From positions 248,501-312,500 of the forward strand of contig JACEFZ010006308.1 in the NCBI GenBank assembly GCA_014155875.1: a stretch of DNA of 64,000 nucleotides, written 5' to 3'. The stretch is from Cepaea nemoralis. Taxonomy: Eukaryota; Mollusca; Gastropoda; Stylommatophora; Helicidae. The position numbers and the translations under genes were made by a program. Below, piece after piece: positions 1 through 11,092 of the stretch; position 1 is the stretch's first letter; every line of letters starts with the position of its first letter. The notes below the pieces were generated by a model. That model searched no databases and was not told the origin of the DNA. It saw nothing but the letters and a program-made list of their open reading frames with translations.

Positions 1-422
1 ATGGAAGAAATCGGCTGAATATAACAAAACGGGGAGACTTGAGACTGAAGTTAACTAAATTGGAACCTGACATAAGATCTCTTTGCAGCAAGCATCAAGC
101 GCAAGGATCTCACTAAATGTAAATAATAAATAATTACTAATAATTAAAATAATATAGAAAAATCTTTCATTAAAATTATTTTGTACTTGAATTTCAGTTT
201 TCCATTATATGTTTTGAAAATTTACTTACTGTGTTTGCTCAATAATTACCTAGTGATTTCTTCCTAAAACCTATCATTCAAGTTTCTTTAGTGAACATTT
301 CAATTTTTGAATATTAAAAATAATGTATATGTTGAGGGGGGGGGGGGGCGGGGGAGGGGGGGCAATATGAATTTTAGAAAGGCTTAAGTGGGGCATGGCA
401 CAAAAAAGGTTGGGAAACACTG
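1..422. mobile_element. hAT-like DNA transposon end (partial, runs off left edge)
   Basis: Positions 401-422 read CAAAAAAGGTTGGGAAACACTG, close to the inverted-terminal signature common to many hAT elements (CAGTGGTTCCCAACCTTT on the other strand). The next eight bases (423-430, CTCTAAAC) are where the 8-bp target duplication should be, but the matching left end lies outside the window and cannot be checked. A G-rich tract (336-362) sits just inside the end. No transposase coding is visible, so this is probably non-autonomous. The family call rests on one terminus only. Confidence 0.5.
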
Positions 423-439
423 CTCTAAACCCTTATTGG

Positions 440-2390
440 AGATTCTGACATATAGAATAGCACGACGTAATGCCAAACGAACTATTAGAGCAGCTAAAGT
501 GAATCCTGGAGAATATGCGGTGAACAGATGGCGACCCTTAGCACAGACTGTCCAAGAGAATTTTATAAACATGTCACTACAATGAGAAACAGAGATGCAT
601 GCTACAACCCAACCACCATCATAAAAAGCACAAGAGGTATACCAATTTTTAATCCACAACAAAGACTAGCAAGGTGGGCAGAATACTTTCAAGAACTACT
701 TAACCCCATACATAACATAGAAAACCTCACTTTTGTGACTAAATGCCAGGGACAGCAAGAACCAAATGTCATACATGCAGAAGTCAAAGCAGTTATATAG
801 AAAAGTGCTTAAAACATATCATCCGGTCCAGATGGAATAACCACAGAAAGCTATTCAGGCCTGTGGGGAAACAAGAGTTAAATGGCTAACAAGACCTTTT
901 AATATAGCATGGGGAGAAAGAAAAGTCCCAGATGATTGGCAACAGGCAATAATAGTACCAATATGGAAAAAGAAAGGCAATATGAGAGAGTTTGAAACAT
1001 ACAGAGGTATATCACTCCTGAGCCATATAGGGAAAATGTATGGGAAACTATTGGAACAAAGAGCTAGACCCATAGTTGAACAACAGTTAAGCAAAGCACA
1101 ATTCGGTTTTCGGAAAGTTAAAAGTTGCACTGATGCATTATTTACACTTAGACGAATATGTAAAAAAACTATCGAATATAGTGACCAGCAGAATATTGTG
1201 TTTGTAGACCAGGAAAACTTTCTCCGTTATCCCGTTTATCACGCAGAGTCTCGTAGCGGACGAGAGCTGGAAGCGGTTGACAGCGATGTCCTGTAAAGGA
1301 TATGCGGGGAAAAAAAGACCAAGAAAAGGCTTTCGATAGAGTAGACAGATACAAATTATGGACCATCCTTGAAGACTATGGGATACAAGGGCAACTGCTA
1401 GAAAATATCATAGCCATGTGCCGAAGTGCAGTAAGAACACAAGAAGGTATATCAGATATGTTCACAGTCAATACAGGAGTGAGGCAGGGATGTGTGCTCT
1501 CTCCCCTGCTATTCAATATCTATATGGACAGAATTTCCAAAGAAGCAAGTCTCGATAGAACAGATTCAGAAAATTTAGAACTCTTTACTCCAGATGAAAC
1601 AACTGACCCACAGGGAATAAATGAACTTCTATTTGCAGACGATCAGTGCCTGTTTTACAGCGATGAGGGCAGACTACAAAATCATATTACTAATCTGAGT
1701 TCAACCTGCAGCAGATACAATATGAGTATAAACACAGCCAAAACCGAAGTAATGCAAGTTAGCAGATCGCCAGGCCCACTAAGTATACAGATAAATAACA
1801 CAACTCTGAAACAAGTTAAAGAATTCAAATATCTTGGAAGTATGATCACAGAAGATGGCAGATTGGACAGAGAAATTGAAATCAGATGTCAAAAAGCTAG
1901 TGCACTTACATATCAACTATCACCCTTACTGAAACATCCAAACATACCCATGCCCGCAAAACGACAGATAATAAACAGCATATTCACACCAACCCTATGC
2001 TACCAATCTCAAACCTGGACTTTATCCAAATTACACCTTCGCAAAATCAACATTTGCGAAATGTGATGCCTGAGGAGAGCTGCCAACTTAACAATCCGAG
2101 ACCGAGTAAGAAATGCTATTATCAGACAGACTGTGGGATCAACACATTGTGCCACATTTATTGAAAGACAGAAGATCAAGTGGTTTGGCCATGTCGTTAG
2201 AATGCAACATCAGCAACTACCATCACTGGCCTTACATCAAAGATCATCTGCGACGAGACCACGAGGATGTCCAAGAAGAAAATGGATTTACGACATCAGA
2301 GACATTGTACAACCACACGGAATGACACTATCCAGTGCCGCCCACCGGGCGCTGGAACGAAAATTATTCTGCTTGACGGCAGAAGTGGAA
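440..2390 (+). pseudogene. RTE-clade LINE, RT and C-terminal part, 5'-truncated, broken
   Basis: Remnant of the RTE-type ORF for an endonuclease/reverse transcriptase that would copy its own mRNA at a nicked chromosomal site. The endonuclease is missing. About 440-800 is the EN-RT linker, in several frames. RT motifs follow: the FETYRGISLLSHIGKMYGK block (about 985-1040), AQFGFRK (about 1095-1115), DQEKAFDRVD split by an insertion (1207-1345), GVRQGCVLSPLLFN (about 1480-1515) and the catalytic FADD near 1635. The FKYLGSMI and KWFGHVVRMQ blocks (1830-2200) are typical of the RTE thumb and C-terminus. Frame changes and an internal TGA near 2066 kill the ORF. No stop precedes the 3' tail, so the last frame runs into the GAT repeat as poly-Asp. 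Confidence 0.85.
1218..1316 (+). mobile_element. Truncated SINE (family S3) inserted in the RTE RT domain
   Basis: The segment resembles parts of the SINE at 10321-10566 (same CGTTATCCCGTTTATC region and the same AGCGATGTCCTGTAAAGGATATG end), with internal deletions. It is flanked by GACCAGGAAAA (1207-1217) and GACCAAGAAAA (1317-1327), an 11-bp duplication with one mismatch. It splits the RT motif between DQE and KAFDRVD, so the host RTE copy was inactivated there or was already dead. Confidence 0.75.
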
Positions 2391-2639
<249 letters not shown>

Positions 2640-2699
2640 ACATCCGGTGGAAACGGCATTCATTCATCAACATGCAACATTCTACTGTATGAAACATTA

Positions 2700-3229
2700 A
2701 CTTTCAGTTGCTTTTAAGACAATTTCGACAGCTCTACGCCAGCCATTGCCAGCTAGTCCGAACTATTTCACGGCTAACGGTGCTACAGAATCTCAGCGTG
2801 TCTCACAAAGAAAAAGAAACGCTGTCAGGTGATATTGCATTAAACGTCTTATATTTCGGCATCTTTTGTCAGAGAACAGCATCAATTACCTGCCAGAGCT
2901 GTTCAACTCTAGCAGAGAAATTACTGTTATGAGAAAGGTTTAAATTTGTGATGAACTAAAGAATCAAGATGATAACCGTGAAGTATCAGTATCTCTAGCA
3001 GAACCCATCAAGTGCCTTTAATAGTCTCCATGACATATAGTTGAGATAGAGTTAAATGAAGACATTGTTAACTTAACTTTGGAAGAGCAACTCTGTATCT
3101 AGGTGGCCGCAACAATTACATATATATCTGTCTAAGTACACCGAGCTTTTAAGTCATCATAGGGCAGCAGTAGACTTCTTGAAGCGAAGTGTGTTGAGAG
3201 TGTGATCACTCAAGGTTGTCAACGAGAAG
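2700..3229. other. No gene recognised
   Basis: Balanced-composition sequence with only short ORFs (the longest, 2708-2932 plus, shows no motif). No similarity to the repeat families named elsewhere in this window was noticed. Confidence 0.4.
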
Positions 3230-3535
3230 ATGAGCATTGCCAGCAAGTTCCAAGAAACATCCAGGCCAAACAAAATAGTCGGCGAGGCTGATAGCATTCC
3301 CCCATCTCAGGTGACTCCAAACAATCTAACTATAGTAACATCGAGCATGTCACATGGCGGGGCTGCACCTTACTTGCTCAGTTCTGGGAGCAACAACAAA
3401 CGTGAACTGATCTTCCAACAGAACAGTGTTGCTGGCGTTGGCAATGTAACAGATGCAGCTTCGGCTATAGAAAAGACCATGTCGTCAAGGTTAAAAGTGG
3501 TCCAGGTTTCACTGATGGAAACATACAACAGTTGA
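3230..3535 (+). CDS. Orphan ORF, 101 aa, function unknown
   Basis: I do not recognise this. It opens ATG AGC ATT GCC and encodes a polar Ser/Asn/Thr-rich polypeptide with no signal peptide, membrane segment or clear motif. Codon usage looks less degenerate than in the LINE remnants, and the region is not visibly repeated in the window, so it could be an exon or a retrocopied fragment. It may equally be a chance ORF. Confidence 0.2.
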   Translation: MSIASKFQETSRPNKIVGEADSIPPSQVTPNNLTIVTSSMSHGGAAPYLLSSGSNNKRELIFQQNSVAGVGNVTDAASAIEKTMSSRLKVVQVSLMETYNS

Positions 3536-3837
3536 TTCTGTCTGCCCAAGTATTTATGCTCAGTTCAACAATGTCAGTGTACCGTTTCATGGTGGTTCTG
3601 AAGATACAGCATCTTTCTTACACTTAAGAGAGATTTGAGATGTTGGACTCAGATCACTGTGCTGTGTGCCGTTTGATCGTGCACGTCTTCAATTTCCATT
3701 CGTCTTCACAGATACAGCAAATGCAGTTTCAACAGAAATAAACTTTTGCTGTATTTTTATATCACTGTGGTTTCTATAGTTCCGACGTCGTATGTGAACC
3801 GATTCTGTCATTATAAAGTCGTTATTGCAAAACAAAA

Positions 3838-4069
3838 ATGGCTTGTTCGAATAAGAAAAAAGACCCGTGTACAAAACAGTGCAGCGAAGAAAGTGTACTA
3901 CCTGAGTCTGAGTTGGAGGGACACATCAGGCCCCCCTGCATTGTTCTTACAAAATAATTGTTCTCTAAAGAAACCAAGTCCCCCAACTCCTGTTCCAGAG
4001 CCGGAAATGCCTGAACCCGAATGTCACTTTGCCTATACACCACCATGCAACACTGATGAAGAAGATTGA
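3838..4069 (+). CDS. Cys/Pro-rich short coding region with frameshift, unknown
   Basis: An ATG at 3838 opens a 39-residue frame rich in Cys, Lys and Glu (start MACSNKKKDPCTKQC). After a stop near 3955 a neighbouring frame continues with a Pro-rich acidic tail ending CNTDEED and a stop at 4067-4069. The composition matches across the junction, suggesting one short coding unit broken by a frameshift or split by a lost splice. I recognise no family. The Pro-rich ORF at 5489-5827 might belong to the same locus, which is speculative. Confidence 0.2.
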
Positions 4070-4347
4070 TAACAGTTTAAGGGAGATTTGAAATAACAAG
4101 CTGGATGAAATCGAACTGACGAGTTAGCATTGACAATCAAACATTTGGATGAAATCAGTTGTATCTTTCACAATGGAAGTAATGGTTGATCTGGGCATAT
4201 ATAAAAAGCCTTCAGTCTAAGAAGCTTCATACCTAGAACATGGATCAGTGTTTCTCATAACGTTCAAATATCTTGCATGTTTTGAGAAATTTCGTATGTT
4301 CACTTTGAAAGAATCAGTCTGCAACGAAATTCTAATTTTAATAACAG
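4070..4347. other. No gene recognised
   Basis: AT-rich sequence without a supportable ORF, ending at the target duplication of the I-like LINE insertion. Confidence 0.4.
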
Positions 4348-4358
4348 TGTTAAACAAT

Positions 4359-4925
4359 GTTAGTTAGTTAGTTAGTCGACAGATCATCCTCGTTGCACAT
4401 CGAACCATTCAGTCCATAAGTGCTCGGATCCCCTCCTCAGCAAATCCCGCAGCGTGTAGCGGCTAACGACGCCAGTTCTGTGTTGGTTTATCAATCTTCT
4501 TTGGCTTCCTGCGTAGTGTTCTTGTTTGGCCACCCCTCTTTTAATTTGCTGCTCCCGCAGTCTGGCCATTGTTGTAGATTCACAGTCATCACTTGGTTCT
4601 CGCAAAAGTCTCACTTCTCGTAGAGCATTCAGAATGTCAGCCTGGTCCATGGAGCATCCGCCCTCCACAGTAGCCTCACCTGCGAGTTTGTCAGCCCGCT
4701 CATTTCCTTGTACTCCCGCATGCCCTGGCACGAAGATGAAACTAATCTTTGCCAGCCGAGACCGCTTCAGAGGCAGCAACCATTCTCTTCGGATCGACCC
4801 CTCCTCTATCCTCTTGATCATTTTCATTGAGTCGCTAAGGAAACAAGCCTTAGTGAATGTCTGTGTCTCGAGCCATGTTTGATGATGCTTCCGGTTTCAA
4901 GATGGCGACGGACGGTCGTGTTGTT
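4359..4925 (-). mobile_element. I-like LINE, copy B: 3' end with inverted 5' terminus
   Basis: Positions 4359-4880 are the minus-strand 3' end of the same family as 16778-20637: a (TTAG)n run on the plus strand, then the C-terminal RNase H region (ORF 4384-4827; motif FVPGHAGVQGNERADKLAGEA with the His-Ala-Gly and final Asp). Positions 4888-4925 are the family's extreme 5' end (CTTCCGGTTTCAAGATGGCG) in the opposite orientation. The whole is bracketed by an 11-bp target duplication, TGTTAAACAAT, at 4348-4358 and 4922-4932, so it is a single insertion. The inverted piece overlaps the duplication by TGTT, and its RNA 5' end faces the inner junction, as twin priming predicts. Confidence 0.88.
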
Positions 4926-4932
4926 AAACAAT

Positions 4933-5488
4933 TCTAACATACATCAAAAATCAAATTGAAGAAGCAGTCGCTCCCTTCGGAAACTTATCGAAGCGTACAC
5001 AAAATTTACTACACAAGTATTCAATAAGCCAAATAATAATCAACATATAAACTGCTGAAGTCTTAAAACGTATACTTCAATTATGAAAGCGTGATTTACA
5101 TACAGGAAACTTTCTTAGGCCATGCTATAACCAACAGTGGCCATTCTACATTCAATTGATACTATTAAGCTAAAATAGTGACCAGATTTTACTGGTTAGT
5201 CAAGGCCGAGGTACTCAAGCCTTCGTTGTCAGATCACGAACTTCTTTAGCAACATTGTATAAACCTGAGAGATGTCCATGCATGCTTCAAATTTAAAGGC
5301 ATCTTCTCGCATCTTACTGCTTTTGAGGTTTTCTGTAACGATGGAGTCGTGCAGGAATGATTTGTGTGAAAGCGGCAACTTCCATCACACAACCGGTGGT
5401 GAGTCAAGATTATAGCACGTCATAGAGGAGGTGTTTCACTACATCGAATCACCATGCCCGCAGATGTTTCCTCCTCCATGTCCATTAT
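4933..5488. other. No gene recognised
   Basis: Unique-looking sequence with many stops on both strands. No repeat family of this window was recognised here. Confidence 0.35.
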
Positions 5489-5827
5489 ATGAACCGAAAT
5501 AAACGTGTCCAGAACGGGCTCCTATATTTCGAGACCAGAATAGATCCTGATCACGTGTTCAAGATAGCCTGTAACTCTTTGATCAAAATCACTCAGTCGC
5601 CCGAACCGACGAGAGGATACAACGCTTTGATCCCTCTGTACGGATGTCCGATTCCTCCGTCAATGCCTCCACCTCCGCCGGTGTCAGCATGGGAATATTT
5701 GTCAATCCGTTATCTAACTAGGAGACAATCTGCCCCAGCTTCTGTGCCAACCATAGGCAACAGTTCATTTACCAATGACAGACTGGAAACAAATGAGGTT
5801 GTCAAGTTGAGTGAAAGCATGCAGTAG
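5489..5827 (+). CDS. Orphan ORF, 112 aa, Pro-rich centre, unknown
   Basis: Begins MNRNKRVQNGLLYFETR, carries a Pro-rich stretch (PIPPSMPPPPPVSAWEY) around residues 53-70 and a polar C-terminus. No domain is recognised. It has no neighbouring LINE motif and is not repeated in the window, so it is one of few candidates for host-derived coding, but a chance ORF is quite possible. Confidence 0.2.
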   Translation: MNRNKRVQNGLLYFETRIDPDHVFKIACNSLIKITQSPEPTRGYNALIPLYGCPIPPSMPPPPPVSAWEYLSIRYLTRRQSAPASVPTIGNSSFTNDRLETNEVVKLSESMQ

Positions 5828-6190
5828 ATGCTTTCCGTAAACCAGAGCCAGTCATTAAATATACATTACCAACAGTACCAACATCATATGAACAACGCTA
5901 AATAATGAATAATTTACATCACTCATCATCACAAATAAAAGAATTTCATGTTGTTCACGCGTATAACCAGCATTTGATCATCTTACATCATCATGCTACA
6001 CCATATATAAATATTTTAAAATATAACTGCAGATAACAGATATTGTACTTCCTAGGTACTGACAACTCTTTACATGTTTCAAGGGATGTTCGTTTAAGTG
6101 AATTGTTGTTGTTTTTCTTCTTTAGTTATTATCATTACCCCTGTTTTACTTATGCTAATTTTTATGTTATGGTCCCTACACTTTTCATTT
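5828..6190. other. AT-rich spacer, nothing recognised
   Basis: Low-complexity AT-rich sequence with no ORF of note and no repeat match seen in the window. Confidence 0.35.
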
Positions 6191-6197
6191 AGACTAT

Positions 6198-6340
6198 GCT
6201 TATCCATCTAGGCCTTCTCCATCTCAAAATTCCACCAAGATGGCTGCTCCCGGCTGTTTTTCCTGCCCTGAAACTTTCTGCGCTTGTCACGCCTTATTTG
6301 ACTCACCATATCTTGCCCTGTACTGTCATACTGGAAGTCT
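6198..6340 (-). pseudogene. Diverged I-like LINE fragment (EN-RT linker)
   Basis: The plus-strand shadow reading LLHLKIPPRWLLPAVFPALKL parallels the shadow of the I-like copy at about 17837-17990 (LLHLETPPRWLLAAFFPALKR). The DNA therefore matches that linker region in reverse orientation, at clearly lower identity than the other copies. It is a short old fragment or a sister-family member. Confidence 0.65.
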
Positions 6341-6344
6341 TGGC

Positions 6345-7884
6345 CGTTGATATTGTAACAAGTTACGTGGAGGGTCCCAAATAACTATGTCACAATGTTT
6401 CAAAATTATTCTTTCGCCCTGGCTGGGATAGGTCTTTGCTTGCCAACCCTCCTCCGTTCCCCGGACTCACTGTCACTCTCTCTTTCGACCTCGGGACCTA
6501 TTCCCTGGCGTGTCTTTCTGGCTGAGGCATAGATAATATGGCGATCGACTGTGTAAAATATAACGTATTTTTTAATAACCTAATAAAGAACAACACAGGA
6601 AAACATCAAGGCAGTTCAAACAGATAGTTCACTATAGACAAAACCGGGACACAGAGTTCAATTCAGACACAGAGCCTCATGGCTTTACATCATAGACCAA
6701 GCTGTAGTCAAGGTCCGTTCTGTCCACATACCGCTCACCGAATCATAAGTCCTCCGTGCTTTCCTTCCCGGTACGTTGGACTAACAACAGGCCTCTGTAG
6801 AACCAGAATAATGTGCGTGGGAAAATGTCCTGTGATCCCTGGTCACGATGCTAAGTAAAAGTTCCTACAATGGGAATTAGTTCATGAGCGGGAACTGGGT
6901 AGGTATCCTTCACTGACTCAGACAAGGATGGGTGGGTCTGATATTTAGGCGGGGTCCAGTCCAGAATACAAACTGACTCGATCCTAGCGTATCGAGATGA
7001 CTGGCGAGGTGTTGGTAAAGGCTGATGGTCATTCTTCTGGGCCAGCGTTGGCTCTATCTTGTAGAGATCATACCCTTGACCTGGTATGGCCCAAAACTTG
7101 ACATGGCCTCGTCTTCAACATACTTTCTGCGTATAGCCCTGTCGAGACCTTCAGCTCTGTTCTTACTTCCAAAAGAAGGACCCTGGAAAGGACACACATT
7201 TGTGAGAGTCTCCAGCCTAAACTTCTGGTACAGCCGACATGGAGACTCCTAATGGTCTCAGCACATCAGTTTCCATAACAAAATATATACATAATAGTAT
7301 TAATCAAGAGCCCTGATTGAATTGGCCTGACCTGACAAGAGGTCCTGGATTGGCGGCGTCTTTCCTAGACTAGGCCTTCAGCTTGACGAAGTCCTGTCGT
7401 TTGACCCTAGGAACGTTTTGCATATAAGACTCACTCTCCACACTCATACCAAGCCTTTATTATTATTGGGCACATTCATTTCCAGACTTATCTCTCACTT
7501 GCAAACCTTGCCTTTCTCACGACAAAGCTCTTGTGGTGTTGTGTGGGTAATTATATGTATGTAAAGAAGTGTCGTTCCCCATTCCCAGCAAGAATAGGAA
7601 AGAAGATACTACTCCTTCCTGCCGCTGCTCTCGTCGGAGCTGTCGCCGCAATGTATCGGCAGTGCCTCACATAACACGTAGATTCAGATGAGTTCAGGTT
7701 CTCTCAGTGAGATTGAGAAGTCTATTTATATCCCCGACATCATCCTATCGACCAGTAACCATTCAGCCCACCTGGCCACCCCATCGGCTGAAAGACGAAA
7801 GATATAACACAGTGGATCCCCTCTTCATGTCCATATTGTTTACAGCAACCTATCACAATAAGTAATTATTAATTATTTATAGGT
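6345..7884. other. 1.5-kb stretch without recognised genes
   Basis: Mixed-composition sequence. ORF 7025-7252 shows no motif. A TATA-like TATTTATAT lies near 7730. The region could hold an unrecognised LTR or DNA element, but no matching second copy is present in the window, so I make no call. Confidence 0.3.
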
Positions 7885-7968
7885 CCAATTCTCACTCGCT
7901 GCGAAACCCTGGGTGGATAAACGGGATTACGGAGAAAGTCGTGTAATTCCTCGGTCAGAGAGACCGGC
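7885..7968 (-). mobile_element. SINE S3 fragment (tRNA-like head)
   Basis: The minus strand repeats the start of the SINE at 10321: GCCGGTCTCTCTGACCGAGG, then the TTACACGACTTTCTCCGTAATCCCG region. The A-box-like TGACCGAGG is visible. The body and tail are missing. Confidence 0.65.
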
Positions 7969-8016
7969 ATGCCATTGAAAGTGAACCAAATATTATTCTG
8001 GCCTGTTATACAGGCC

Positions 8017-8296
8017 AAATTACAAAACACAAGAATTTAGCTATGTATCCTGTTCAGGACGTCACAGTAAACCCCATCATGCTTTGCTTGTTTATGATAT
8101 CTTGGCAAATTTACGTCCATCAGTTTGCCATTGCTTTCTGAACGACCGGCACTCATACCAATTTGTAAACATCCAACGCAAGGCGGTCTGCTGACAAATG
8201 GCCACAGCTGTGTTTCGAACGCGGGTATGTGGGATTACGAACTGCGTCCGTAGCCTCTTTGCCACGGAGCCGGAACAGTCCAAATACTTGTTACGA
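8017..8296 (-). mobile_element. SINE-like element S2 (tRNA-like)
   Basis: On the minus strand: a head resembling a Pol III promoter (GGCTCCGTGGCAAAG as A-box region, GTTCGAAACAC as B-box region), a body with CAATGGCAAACTACTGAACG-like sequence, an end related to GACGTCCTGTAAAGGATATG, and the terminal GGCCTGTATAACAGGCC palindrome. The same head recurs near 11.3, 20.7, 21.8, 27.0, 37.4, 43.8, 55.7 and 58.1 kb. Confidence 0.75.
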
Positions 8297-8816
8297 AACA
8301 CTCAATGCACACACACGTAATTTCACACATGTTTTTAACACACAATTTCACAGATTAAGCAAAATGCCACTCCCATCAAGTTCACACTCACACTTCATAC
8401 TATGCATGTTCAAACACATACTTTCACAGATAGTTCTATATTTATAATGTTTACCACTATCATCATCAATTAACCATTTTTAGTTTTATTGCCATCAATC
8501 TTTTAAAGAGAAATATTTAGGCTTGGAGATCCTTTATTTATATATTGTCAATACTTGTCATTACATTTTCATTCTTTGTCACCGGGGATTGAAATATTAC
8601 CACAGTCAGGGGCAAAGGCTCATTGAGCTACCCAGCACAAAGGGAGGCTGTATCTCGTAGATCAGTTTCTTTGTCCGCCGAGAAGTGGATATTATGACCA
8701 TGACCAAGACAAAAGTTCGATTAATCTCCACCCCCAAACTTCATGCACCCCAAATAAATATATTGTGAATGTTATGACGTTACTACCCTATGCAGTTAAC
8801 TTAAGCCTTTGTTTTT

Positions 8817-9041
<225 letters not shown>

Positions 9042-9286
9042 TTCGAGCAAACACCATCCATACCTGTTTGCAATTTATTTTGTTAATTGGCACGATTGCT
9101 ACAATGATTAATGTATAATCTATTGTTCTTGAAAGAACTTTTTAATTCTTTTTTCTGTCCATCCGTTGCAATCTTTACATTCTCTTCAGACATCTCATTT
9201 CTACTGCCATTAGATGTTTCTCAGCTTGTCTGTGGTGAAGCTGTAGAAATGTTAAAAAAAAATAAAAACATATATATAAATTTTAA

Positions 9287-9752
9287 TTAGTCAGTTAGTC
9301 AGTCGAGGTTCCAACTTCACGGCAACGGGTCGTCCCCATTATGCTCTTTTCCTGTGCCAGTGAATATCACACAAAATGCTCCTCACTGTCCAATGTGAAA
9401 AGTGGAATAGACGGGAGTCTTGACAGTCCAACAGCCCACACAGGTACACTGTGTATAATGCCGCTGCCAGAATGCCAACACAAAATTAATCCACGAAAAC
9501 CACAGTTCATCGTCGATGGTCTCGGCAGTCACCAGAAAGACCTCATTGACCTGGGTTTTCTCACATGGCTCAGTCTTTTACCGCAGGGCGACCCGCCGAA
9601 AGTGTCGCATAAAGCACGAACTCCGCAGCTTCAGCGCCGACTCCCGTGAGTCTCCTGAAAAATGCACTCGTGAACCGAAAAGGCAAATCAGTCTATTCAG
9701 CAACAGCCTGTAGCCATTGTTCCGAACATGCAGGTCACTGTACGGGACAGTA
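9287..9752 (-). mobile_element. Short non-autonomous I-type element N, 5'-truncated copy
   Basis: Minus-strand copy of the element at 36562-37203. It ends in a degenerate (CTAA)n tail preceded by CCTCGACT and shares the blocks CTGAAGCTGCGGAGTTCGTG and CATCGACGATGAACTGTGG-like sequence with the longer copy. The 5' part beyond about 9752 is missing. It lies inside unit U1 between the RTE scrap and SINE S1. The ORFs here are not conserved between the two copies. Confidence 0.8.
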
Positions 9753-9829
9753 TATTATAAATATTATGATATAATATATATAGTATATAAATATATACAA
9801 ATATAACATAACACAAAGTAGTGCAGTTT

Positions 9830-10012
9830 CATAGAATATAATGCTGGAAAACAAAGGATGTTGCGACAATTAGCCTTCATCAGCCAGGGACGACCAGGGA
9901 GGCCAGGTCCATTGTAAAATTCCGACCCGATGCAGATTCGAACATTTGACCACCGAGCAGACAGGCGAACCTCTAGCCACCACGCTAGCCTGGCTTCCGT
10001 GTTAAAAGTATA
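9830..10012 (-). mobile_element. SINE-like element S1 (tRNA-like)
   Basis: The minus strand carries a tRNA-like head: CCAGGCTAGCGTGGTGGCTAGAG in two overlapping pieces as A-box region, and AATGTTCGAATCTGC with the canonical GTTCGAATC B box. The body includes TTTTACAATGGACCTGGCC and GTCGCAACATCC-like sequence. Other copies lie near 12.3, 33.8, 49.6 and 56.8 kb, each upstream of the RTE scrap in unit U. Confidence 0.8.
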
Positions 10013-10320
10013 CATACACTTACTTAAAAAAGATACGCTTTCTTGCGTATAGTGGAATATTCTAACGAATTATTTGTGTCCATTGATTTAAGAGGATGAA
10101 AATATTGTAAACTAAAGGGGGACTATCTAATACAGATGAATGGTGCTATTGTTCCAAGAGAAGTAAGTTCCACAATATTGCTAGAAACGTTTTGTTGTAG
10201 GTTAAGACAATAAAAACTCAATTTTTGAAAAGGATACCTAAAATTCCTATGTATATGCAAGTTTTGAATACAAACCGCATTTAATGTCTGCGAAAAATTA
10301 ATGTATGTAATGTAATAAAT

Positions 10321-10566
10321 GCCGGTCTCTCTGGCCGAGGGGTTATACGACTTTCTTCGTAATCCCGTTTATCCACGTAGGGTAACGCAGCGCAAGAGAA
10401 TTGGTAGCGGTTCTCCCCGCGTTGATGACATGCGGGATAAGTGAGCCGGCCGCTCAGAAAGCAATGGCAAACTATTGAGCGTACTCTTGTCTAGAAATCT
10501 ACAATCAGCTGGAAGATGCTGGTGTTGACAGCGATGTCCTGTAAAGGATATGAGAATATTTTTTTT
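10321..10566 (+). mobile_element. SINE S3, full copy with 13-bp target duplication
   Basis: A 246-bp insertion flanked by TAATGTAATAAAT at 10308-10320 and 10567-10579. The head GCCGGTCTCTCTGGCCGAGG contains an A-box match (TGGCCGAGGGG). The B box is worn in this copy but is GGTTCGAGTC in the copy near 22.7 kb. The body includes CAATGGCAAACTATTGAGCG and ends GTCCTGTAAAGGATATG before a T-rich tail. The S2 family shares this 3' body, so S2 and S3 have different heads on related tails. Confidence 0.9.
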
Positions 10567-10579
10567 TAATGTAATAAAT

Positions 10580-11092
10580 AGTTTTCAGTCATTACAAAAA
10601 CAAGTAGAGAATATTGCTGCATTTGACATCTGAGGGTCTTGTATTTTGTAAATGTAAAAGAAAACACGCAACGCACCTTGCAAAAACACTGTTTTGTACG
10701 AAATAAAACCACATTCAAAAGAAAGACATGTTATTAAAATATTACAATGGGACATAACATTCATTCATTCATTCAGGACATAACAACATAAGTGATTTCA
10801 AGGGACATTAATAGCAATAGCGTGACTGTATTATGTAATTTAAACAATTGTGTATGTGTCTTAATCTTTTATAAAAATTTCCAAGAAGTTAGCTACAGTT
10901 ACATGCCATATAAAAAACAGGATAATAACTTTACGACATCTTCAGAGTTTGTGTAAAAATAATGGCGTTATTTTAAATGCGTGAGAATTTTCTAATACAA
11001 TTTTCTATTTTTCTTCCACATAACAATAATGGTTTTATTCTTTTAATGTTTATTAGCTATGTAACCAGTAATTGATAAAGACATTTTTTTCG
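10580..11092 (-). repeat. AT-rich module b of unit U1
   Basis: No coding. The minus strand carries the blocks TGTTATGTCCCATTGTAATA and TTTTATTTCGTACAAAACAG, also found near 22.4, 27.6, 51.2, 53.8 and 56.3 kb. Confidence 0.75.

Noticed and set aside
8017..8296. Possible tRNA genes at the S1, S2 and S3 heads
   Set aside because: A- and B-box motifs are present but no cloverleaf with paired acceptor stem closes, and the heads lead into SINE bodies in many copies.
9341..9649. 102-residue ORF over the short element N
   Set aside because: The frame is antisense to the element and is not conserved in the copy at 36562-37203.
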